NCBI GenBank assembly: GCA_937902865.1
Contig: CALFNJ010000063.1
Span: 1-7,316, forward strand
DNA: 7,316 nt
Direction of reading: 5' to 3'
Source: an uncultured Opitutaceae bacterium
Lineage (GTDB): Bacteria > Verrucomicrobiota > Verrucomicrobiia > Opitutales > Opitutaceae
Each line of letters begins with the position of its first letter. Position 1 is the first letter of the stretch. Positions 1 through 4,302 of the stretch are shown here, piece after piece. The translations under genes and the position numbers were made by a program. The notes beneath the pieces were generated by a model. The model was not told the DNA's origin and searched no databases. It was given only the letters and a program-made list of their open reading frames with translations.

Positions 1-524
1 ACCTGGGCCACGCCATCGACCGTCGAAATGCGCTGCGCGAGGTTGGACTCGGCATATTCATCCACCACCGACAAGGGGAGCGTCGCCGAGCTCAGGGCGA
101 GAAACAGCACCGGCTGGTCCGCGGGATTCGTCTTCCGGAAGGACGGCGGCGCCGGCATGTCATTCGGCAGCCGGCGCTGGACCGCGGCGATCGAGGACTG
201 CACATCCTGGGCGGCGCCGTCGATCGTGCGATCGAGGCTGAACTGCAGGGTGATCGAGGTGGAGCCGAGCGCGCTGGCCGACGTCATCGAATCCACGCCG
301 GAAATGGTCGAGAACTGCTGCTCGAGCGGAGTCGCCACCGCGCAGGCCATCGTTTCCGGCGTGGCGCCGGGCAGGGTGGCCGTGACGACGATGGTCGGGA
401 AATCGACATTCGGAAGATCGCTGACCGGAAGGAGCCGATAGGCCATCGCGCCGAAGATGCACAACGCCACCGCGAGCAGCGTCGTCATCACCGGCCGGCG
501 GATGCAGAGGGCCGGGAGGTTCAT
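1..524 (-). CDS. RND-family efflux permease, N-terminal part (gene runs off left edge)
   Basis: This is the inner-membrane proton-driven pump subunit of a tripartite RND (HAE-1 type) exporter. The first 174 codons are visible, and the frame is open through base 1. The start at 524 gives MNLPALCIRRPVMTTLLAVA, the usual cytoplasmic 'IRRPV-T-LL' beginning followed by transmembrane helix 1 (about residues 12-32). The motifs RLLPVSDLPNVDFPTI (30-45), LPGATPETMA (51-60), ATPLEQQF (64-71), LGSTSITLQF (86-95), DGAAQDVQ (102-109) and RKTNPADQPV (130-139) follow in the order of the porter-domain start of MdtB/MdtC/AcrB. The wording is closest, from memory, to MdtB/MdtC. The proton-relay residues lie in later transmembrane helices outside the window. 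The ATG overlaps the adaptor's TGA as ATGA, which implies translational coupling and supports this start. Substrate cannot be inferred. Family assignment is very secure, the exact subfamily less so. Confidence 0.95.
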   Translation of the reverse strand, partial: MNLPALCIRRPVMTTLLAVALCIFGAMAYRLLPVSDLPNVDFPTIVVTATLPGATPETMACAVATPLEQQFSTISGVDSMTSASALGSTSITLQFSLDRTIDGAAQDVQSSIAAVQRRLPNDMPAPPSFRKTNPADQPVLFLALSSATLPLSVVDEYAESNLAQRISTVDGVAQ

Positions 525-1690
525 GGCGTGGCCGTTCCAGGTTGCGCCGCCGCCACCCCCGCGATCGTCCGCGCCTCCACCTTCGTGCCGGGCACGAGCC
601 GCAGCTGACCGTCGGTCACCACGGTTTCGCCTCCCTTCACTCCTTCCGTGATCAGCGCCGAATCGCCGACCGTGCGGAGGATCTTCACGGGCCGGAGATC
701 CACCGAATGGTCGGGCTTCACCACGAACACTTGCGAGCCCGTCTGCCCGGTCTGGATCGCGGAGGTCGGGATCACCACGGCTCCGCGGTCAATGCCGACC
801 TCTGATTCGGTGTGGACAAACTGCCCCGGCCACAGCGCGTGGTCCGCATTCGGAAAAATCGCCTTCAGCGTGACGGTACCGGTCGACACATCCACCGCGT
901 TGTCGACGAATTCGAGTTTTCCCTCCGTGCGCGCGAGGCCGGCCTCGCTTTGCGACACCGCCACGGTCACGCCGCCGGCGGCGAGCGCCGCACGGATCGC
1001 GCCCAGCGTATCCTCCGGCACGGCGAAGGCGACCGACACGGGCGCCAACTGGTTGAGCGTGACGATCGACTGGTTGACGTCGTTCGCCTTCACCAGCGCA
1101 CCTTCGTGCAAGAGAAGCTGGCCGGTGCGGCCGGCGATCGGCGCGTGGATTTCGGCGTAGCTGAGCTGCAGCTCGGCGTTGGCGACAGCGGCCTCCTTGG
1201 CCTGGACCTGCGCCCGCGAGGTCTCCGCCTTCGTCTGGACCTGCGCCAGCTGCTCCTTGGAAATCGCCTCTTTCTGATCGAGATGGGTGTAGCGATCGGC
1301 GTCTTTCGCCGCCTGATCCGCCTCGGCCCGCGCGTTGGCGAGGTCCGCCCGCGCGATGCTCAGGCCGTTTTCGAACGGCCGGCGGTCGAGCGAGACGAGC
1401 ACGTCGCCCGCCTTCACTTCGTCGCCCTCCCGGAAATGGATCTGGGCGATGATTCCGTCGACCTGCGACTTGATCGCCACGGTGCGGAGGGACTGGACGT
1501 TGCCGATCGAGTCGATCAGGCGCGGCATGTCCTTCTGCACGGCGACGGCCATCTGCACCGGGACGGGAGGCGCGGCTGTGACCGCCGCGGCGTGTTCACC
1601 ACCGCCGCAACCGGCGAGGCCGAAAGTCAACAGAACCACCGGCAGCGCGAGGAATGAAGCGCGGCCGGAAGCAGGGAGTTTTCTTTTCAT
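521..1690 (-). CDS. RND efflux periplasmic adaptor (membrane fusion protein), lipoprotein
   Basis: 389-aa adaptor that bridges the RND pump to an outer-membrane channel. The N-terminus has basic residues (KRK), a hydrophobic stretch (about 12-26) and a lipobox L25-A-G-C28, so it should be an inner-membrane-anchored periplasmic lipoprotein. Domain order fits the MdtA/AcrA family: first lipoyl half with VDGIIAQIHFREGDEVKAGD (78-96) and LVSLDRRPFE (98-107); an alpha-helical hairpin of Ala/Gln/Glu/Lys (about 108-178); second lipoyl half with LSYAEIHAPIAGRTG (176-190) and a hydrophobic VTLNQLAPVSVAFAVPE stretch (210-226); beta-barrel with WPGQFV (287-292); and a C-terminal membrane-proximal domain with VVIPTSAIQ (305-313) to about 373. 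It is the middle gene of the operon: 8 bp after the MarR stop and overlapping the pump start by 4 bp. No Shine-Dalgarno site is visible before the ATG (the upstream bases are pyrimidine-rich), so coupling to the MarR gene's termination is likely. Confidence 0.96.
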   Translation of the reverse strand: MKRKLPASGRASFLALPVVLLTFGLAGCGGGEHAAAVTAAPPVPVQMAVAVQKDMPRLIDSIGNVQSLRTVAIKSQVDGIIAQIHFREGDEVKAGDVLVSLDRRPFENGLSIARADLANARAEADQAAKDADRYTHLDQKEAISKEQLAQVQTKAETSRAQVQAKEAAVANAELQLSYAEIHAPIAGRTGQLLLHEGALVKANDVNQSIVTLNQLAPVSVAFAVPEDTLGAIRAALAAGGVTVAVSQSEAGLARTEGKLEFVDNAVDVSTGTVTLKAIFPNADHALWPGQFVHTESEVGIDRGAVVIPTSAIQTGQTGSQVFVVKPDHSVDLRPVKILRTVGDSALITEGVKGGETVVTDGQLRLVPGTKVEARTIAGVAAAQPGTATP

Positions 1691-1698
1691 GGAAAGGG

Positions 1699-2160
1699 TT
1701 ATTTGGCCGGGTTGATCGGCATCTGCATGAGGTTTTCCTTCACGCGGAGCAGATCGTTGATCAGCGCCTCGCGCCGCGGCGCCGACAGGCCGGTGAGCGC
1801 GTCGAGCCGCAGATCTTCCGCGATCCGCGACAGCCGCACCACCATGTCACGCGCCTTGGGCGTCAACTGCAGGCGGTACGCCCGCCCGTCGGCCACATGA
1901 TCGTGCCGCTCCAGCCAGCCGTTCTTTTCCAGGCGGGCCGCCTGACGGCTGACGGTGATTTTCTCCTGCTGCAGGCTGTCGGCCAGGTCGCTCTGGCTCG
2001 CGCCCGGCTGGCGCGCCACGTGAAAGAGCAGCATCCACTGCGCGCGGGTCAGCCCGAATCCCCTCACCCGCCGGTCGAATTCCCTCCGGAGCAGCCGGCT
2101 GACGTCGGCCACGAGGAAGCCAAGGCCGCGGTCAAAATTAGGCAGGCTGGGACTCATCAT
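1699..2160 (-). CDS. MarR-family transcriptional regulator
   Basis: 153-aa winged helix-turn-helix repressor, of normal length for MarR proteins, which act as dimers and usually release DNA when a small ligand binds. The N-terminal dimerisation helix includes LVADVSRLLRREFDRR (16-31). LTRAQWMLLFHVAR (37-50) is the typical helix before the DNA-binding part. SQSDLADSLQQEKITVSRQAARLEKNGWL spans the HTH, with the recognition helix around residues 67-80. The wing is RHDHVADGRAYRLQLT (85-100), carrying the family's D-x-R-x-x-x-L-x-L-T pattern (D91, R93, L97, L99, T100). The C-terminal helices (about 103-146) complete the dimer interface. Two consecutive ATGs (2160 and 2157) are possible starts, and no Shine-Dalgarno site distinguishes them. 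As first gene of the operon, with a perfect palindrome upstream, it most likely represses itself and the downstream adaptor/pump. The inducer is unknown. Confidence 0.95.
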   Translation of the reverse strand: MMSPSLPNFDRGLGFLVADVSRLLRREFDRRVRGFGLTRAQWMLLFHVARQPGASQSDLADSLQQEKITVSRQAARLEKNGWLERHDHVADGRAYRLQLTPKARDMVVRLSRIAEDLRLDALTGLSAPRREALINDLLRVKENLMQMPINPAK

Positions 2161-2190
2161 GCGGGAAAAAGCGGAGCAGGAGGCGGGAAT

Positions 2191-2218
2191 TTGGTAAGCT
2201 AGCTTACTTTTGGTGCAA
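2191..2218 (-). promoter_or_regulatory. Possible sigma70-like promoter of the MarR-efflux operon
   Basis: On the minus strand, TTGCAC (2218-2213) resembles a -35 box (5 of 6 to TTGACA counting only the C/A changes loosely; four exact positions). It is followed after 16 bp by TACCAA (2196-2191), a weak -10 with three consensus positions. The perfect palindrome sits in the spacer and touches the -10, where a bound repressor would block polymerase. The -10 is poor, so the exact promoter remains uncertain. Confidence 0.3.
2194..2207. promoter_or_regulatory. Candidate MarR operator: perfect 14-bp palindrome
   Basis: GTAAGCTAGCTTAC is identical to its reverse complement. It lies 33 bp upstream of the MarR start codon, inside the putative promoter of the MarR-adaptor-pump operon. 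MarR dimers bind palindromes of roughly this size, and their sites commonly overlap their own promoter. That this one is bound by the adjacent regulator is inference from position and symmetry. Confidence 0.65.
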
Positions 2219-2394
2219 GCGCAGACCGGGACAGGGTGGAGGTTTGTTGTTGAGACGTTTGAGCGCGGTCTTTGGCCAATGAAAATTTTCGGAAAAAGCG
2301 TTCGGACGGCCTTGCGAAACCGGACATCGTGATTTCGGCGCGGCTGCGGCAGGGAAAATTCGGTGCCTGAGCAACGGACGGCGGCGAGCTCGGC

Positions 2395-2412
2395 CGCCTC
2401 GCACCCGAGGCG
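2395..2412 (+). other. GC-rich hairpin in the glpK upstream region
   Basis: CGCCTCG (2395-2401), a CACC loop and CGAGGCG (2406-2412) form a perfect 7-bp stem. On the plus strand it is followed by a weakly T-rich stretch (TGGTTTCTCCTCTC), which is not a good uridine tract. It could be a leader hairpin or a poor terminator/attenuator, if transcription of glpK begins upstream of it. The pairing is seen directly; any function is inferred. Confidence 0.35.
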
Positions 2413-2426
2413 TGGTTTCTCCTCTC

Positions 2427-2454
2427 AAAATCCCGGGAATTTTCTCCGGCCGGA
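2427..2454. promoter_or_regulatory. Two adjacent palindromes upstream of glpK, possible regulator site
   Basis: The quasi-palindrome AAAATCCCGGGAATTTT (2427-2443) pairs at seven of eight positions around its centre base. It is followed one base later by the perfect 10-bp palindrome TCCGGCCGGA (2445-2454). They lie about 120 bp before the glpK start, where an operator for the glycerol gene could sit. No known glycerol-repressor consensus is recognised, so the regulatory role is speculative. Confidence 0.3.
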
Positions 2455-2519
2455 ATGCCCGTCGCGTCGCTGTCCACGTCGCGCCGGAGGTCCGCGCGCG
2501 TGTCCCGCATCTTTGATAC

Positions 2520-2556
2520 TAATTCCGAGTTTCCCGTTTCTAATTTCCGATTTTCG
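2520..2556 (+). repeat. Short AT-rich imperfect direct repeat just upstream of glpK
   Basis: TAATTCCGA (2520-2528) recurs as TAATTTCCGA (2541-2550), each followed by a T-rich G-containing tail (GTTTCCCG and TTTTCG). The period is about 21-22 bp. The patch is clearly lower in GC than its surroundings. It occupies the untranslated leader of glpK and contains no Shine-Dalgarno site. It resembles low-GC spacer sequence that can be dispersed in high-GC genomes, but that cannot be tested from one window. Confidence 0.4.
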
Positions 2557-2571
2557 TCCCATCCTGCCGAC

Positions 2572-4080
2572 ATGCCCCGCCGTTTTGTCCTCGCGCTCGA
2601 CCAGGGCACGACGTCGTCGCGCGCGATCGTTTTTGACCGCCGCGGACGCGCCGTGGCGACCGCGCAGCAGGAGTTTCCGCAGCACTTTCCGGAGCCGGGC
2701 TGGGTCGAGCACAACCCCGACGACCTCTGGGAGACCACGCGCCGGACCGCGCTCGCCGCCGTGGCGGAGGCCAATCTCACAGGGACGGATCTCGCGGCGA
2801 TCGGCCTGACCAACCAGCGCGAGACCACCCTGCTTTGGGATCGCGCCACCGGTCGCCCGCTGGCGCCGGCAATCGTCTGGCAGGACCGGCGCACCGCAGC
2901 TCTCTGCCGTCGCCTGCGGGCGCGCGGACTGGAGCCGCGCTTCCGGCGCCGCACCGGCCTCCTGCTCGATCCCTATTTTTCCGGCACCAAGCTCGCCTGG
3001 CTGCTCGATCGCGTGCCCGGCGCCCGCCGGCGGGCCGGCCGCGGAGAACTGGCGTTCGGCACGGTCGACACCTGGCTGCTCTGGCAGCTCACCGGCGGCC
3101 GCGTGCATGCCACCGATGTCTCCAACGCCTCGCGCACACTGCTGCTCAACCTCGCCACCGGCGATTGGGACGCGGAATTGCTCCGGGCGCTCCGCATTCC
3201 GCGCGAGGTGCTGCCGGAGGTGCGTGCGAGCAGCGAAGTTTACGGCGAAGTGGAAAGCATTCCTGCGCTGCGCGGCGTTCCCATCGCCGGAATCGCGGGC
3301 GACCAGCAGGCCGCACTGTTCGGCCAGGCCTGCTTCCGTCCGGGCATGGCGAAGAACACCTACGGCACGGGCTGTTTCCTGCTGCTGCAGACCGGAACGC
3401 GGCCCGTGCGTTCACGGCACCGTCTGCTCACCACCGTGGCCTGGCGGCTCGGGCGAAACGGCCCGCTCGAATACGCGCTCGAAGGCAGCGTGTTCATCGG
3501 CGGCGCGGTCGTGCAATGGCTGCGCGACGGGCTTGGGGTCATCGCCCGATCGGGAGACATCGAGGCCCTTGCCGCCCGCGCTCCGGACAACGGTGGCGTC
3601 TATTTCGTCCCCGCCTTCACCGGGCTCGGCGCGCCGCACTGGGACGCCGCCGCGCGCGGCGCGATCTTCGGACTGACCCGCGGCACCACGGCCGCGCATC
3701 TCGCCCGGGCCGCGGTCGAAAGCATCGCCTGCCAGAGCGCGGATCTGCTCGCCGCGATGGAGGCCGACGCGGGTTTGCGGTTGAAGGAACTCCGGGTCGA
3801 TGGCGGCGCCACGGTGAACGATTCGCTCATGCAGTTTCAGTGCGACCTGCTCCGTGTCCCGGTCGTCCGTCCGCACACCCGCGAGACCACTGCGCTCGGC
3901 GCCGCCTACCTCGCGGGACTGGCCGTCGGCTTCTGGAAAGACCGCGCGGAAATCGCCAAGCTTTGGAGCGTCGGCCGGAGATTCCGCCCCCAAGCCTCCT
4001 CCGCCAAAATGAAAGCATTGCAACGCGACTGGCGCCGCGCCGTCCAGCGCGCCCAGAACTGGGCCGACGTCGGCGGCTGA
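2572..4080 (+). CDS. glpK: Glycerol kinase
   Basis: 502 aa, the same length as the E. coli enzyme. It phosphorylates glycerol with ATP to sn-glycerol 3-phosphate in the cytoplasm, the entry step of glycerol use and a source of phospholipid backbone. It is an FGGY-family kinase. The N-terminal ATP-phosphate loop is ALDQGTTSSRA (8-18). Glycerol-binding residues appear as NQRET (R83, E84), IVWQ (W103), DPYFSGTK (Y135) and GDQQAALFGQ with catalytic base D244. YGTGCF (264-269), NGGVYFVPAFTGLGAPHWD (340-358), GAIFGLTRG (363-371), RVDGGA (408-413) and TALGAAYLAGLAVGFW (440-455) match the C-terminal domain. The frame is open upstream to an ATG at 2455, but the 39 extra residues resemble nothing in the family, and MPRRFVLALD starts where other GlpK proteins start. 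There is no Shine-Dalgarno site before it. The E. coli G-K-G-G-T fructose-bisphosphate loop is replaced by residues 226-236. No glpF or glpD is adjacent in the window. Confidence 0.98.
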   Translation: MPRRFVLALDQGTTSSRAIVFDRRGRAVATAQQEFPQHFPEPGWVEHNPDDLWETTRRTALAAVAEANLTGTDLAAIGLTNQRETTLLWDRATGRPLAPAIVWQDRRTAALCRRLRARGLEPRFRRRTGLLLDPYFSGTKLAWLLDRVPGARRRAGRGELAFGTVDTWLLWQLTGGRVHATDVSNASRTLLLNLATGDWDAELLRALRIPREVLPEVRASSEVYGEVESIPALRGVPIAGIAGDQQAALFGQACFRPGMAKNTYGTGCFLLLQTGTRPVRSRHRLLTTVAWRLGRNGPLEYALEGSVFIGGAVVQWLRDGLGVIARSGDIEALAARAPDNGGVYFVPAFTGLGAPHWDAAARGAIFGLTRGTTAAHLARAAVESIACQSADLLAAMEADAGLRLKELRVDGGATVNDSLMQFQCDLLRVPVVRPHTRETTALGAAYLAGLAVGFWKDRAEIAKLWSVGRRFRPQASSAKMKALQRDWRRAVQRAQNWADVGG

Positions 4081-4101
4081 AAGATCCGGTTTCGGACCAT
4101 T

Positions 4102-4176
4102 AATTCGGAAGCCGGGAAGCCACGAATCGGCATCCGGATTTCAAAGTCTTTTTCCTGGTTTCCTGGCTTCAGAATT
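4102..4176. repeat. Long imperfect inverted repeat with a tandem octamer, glpK-downstream spacer
   Basis: AATTC-g-GAAGCCGGGAA (4102-4118) is complementary to TTCCTGGCTTC-a-GAATT (4160-4176). The arms are 17 bases with one mismatch and one G-T pair, around a 41-base loop. The loop carries a run of five T (4149-4153), and the right arm overlaps two tandem TTTCCTGG units (4151-4158, 4159-4166). CGAATCGG also occurs twice (4123-4130 and 4181-4188). It could weakly terminate glpK transcripts, but it lacks a terminator's tight loop and trailing T run. A small dispersed element or degenerate repeat is equally possible. Confidence 0.5.
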
Positions 4177-4284
4177 ACACCGAATCGGACTCATCGAAGT
4201 TTTACGGATTCTTCGCACCTTTGACGGCCGCGAATGCCACCCCGGCTTCCGACTGTCTTTTCGCGGATTGAGTCCGCTGGTGGA

Positions 4285-4302
4285 GGCCCTAAGGTCCGGG
4301 CC
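4285..4302 (+). promoter_or_regulatory. Candidate RBS within a small hairpin, fixing the start at 4303
   Basis: AAGG (4291-4294) lies 8 nt before the ATG at 4303 and is a modest Shine-Dalgarno core. A stronger GGAGG-like element (4282-4286) is further away, at 16 nt. AAGG lies in the loop of a potential 5-bp hairpin, GGCCC (4285-4289) with GGGCC (4298-4302), ending right at the start codon. A regulatory effect on translation is possible but unproven. Confidence 0.35.

Larger units (their letters stand above)
2161..2571. other. 411-bp divergent intergenic region between the efflux operon and glpK
   Basis: I find no credible gene here. The frames crossing it are extensions or shadows of glpK with unusual Arg/Ser-rich composition. 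It contains the MarR-side palindrome and promoter candidate (2191-2218), and a 10-bp palindrome GAAAATTTTC (2281-2290) in a locally AT-rich patch. It also contains a GC-rich hairpin (2395-2412), a cluster of two palindromes (2427-2454) and AT-rich near-repeats just before glpK (2520-2556). A weak plus-strand promoter could be TTGAGC (2259-2264) with GAAAAT (2281-2286) at 16 bp, each matching four consensus positions. That would give a long glpK leader and is only a suggestion. Confidence 0.6.

Noticed and set aside
812..1657. 281-codon plus-strand frame opposite the adaptor gene
   Set aside because: Arg/Asp/Leu-rich shadow of the membrane fusion protein on the minus strand, with no recognisable motif.
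2455..2571. N-terminal extension of glpK from an upstream ATG
   Set aside because: The 39 extra residues are partly a translation of an AT-rich repeat and have no counterpart in GlpK. The start at 2572 gives the family's usual N-terminus and 502-aa length.
2199..3108. Minus-strand frames over the glpK start and upstream region (251 and 227 codons)
   Set aside because: They are antisense to the conserved GlpK N-terminal domain, have Arg/Ser-rich compositions, and no domain is visible.
4081..4100. Terminator directly after the glpK stop
   Set aside because: Only a 4-bp stem (TCCG with CGGA) is present, with no trailing T run.
2835..4103. Overlapping 422-codon plus-strand frame inside glpK
   Set aside because: Arg/Ala/His-rich alternative frame of a high-GC gene; glpK itself is unmistakable.
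4221..4260. TTGACG (4221-4226) as a -35 box for the coiled-coil gene
   Set aside because: No -10-like hexamer is found at 15-19 bp; the downstream sequence is GC-rich.
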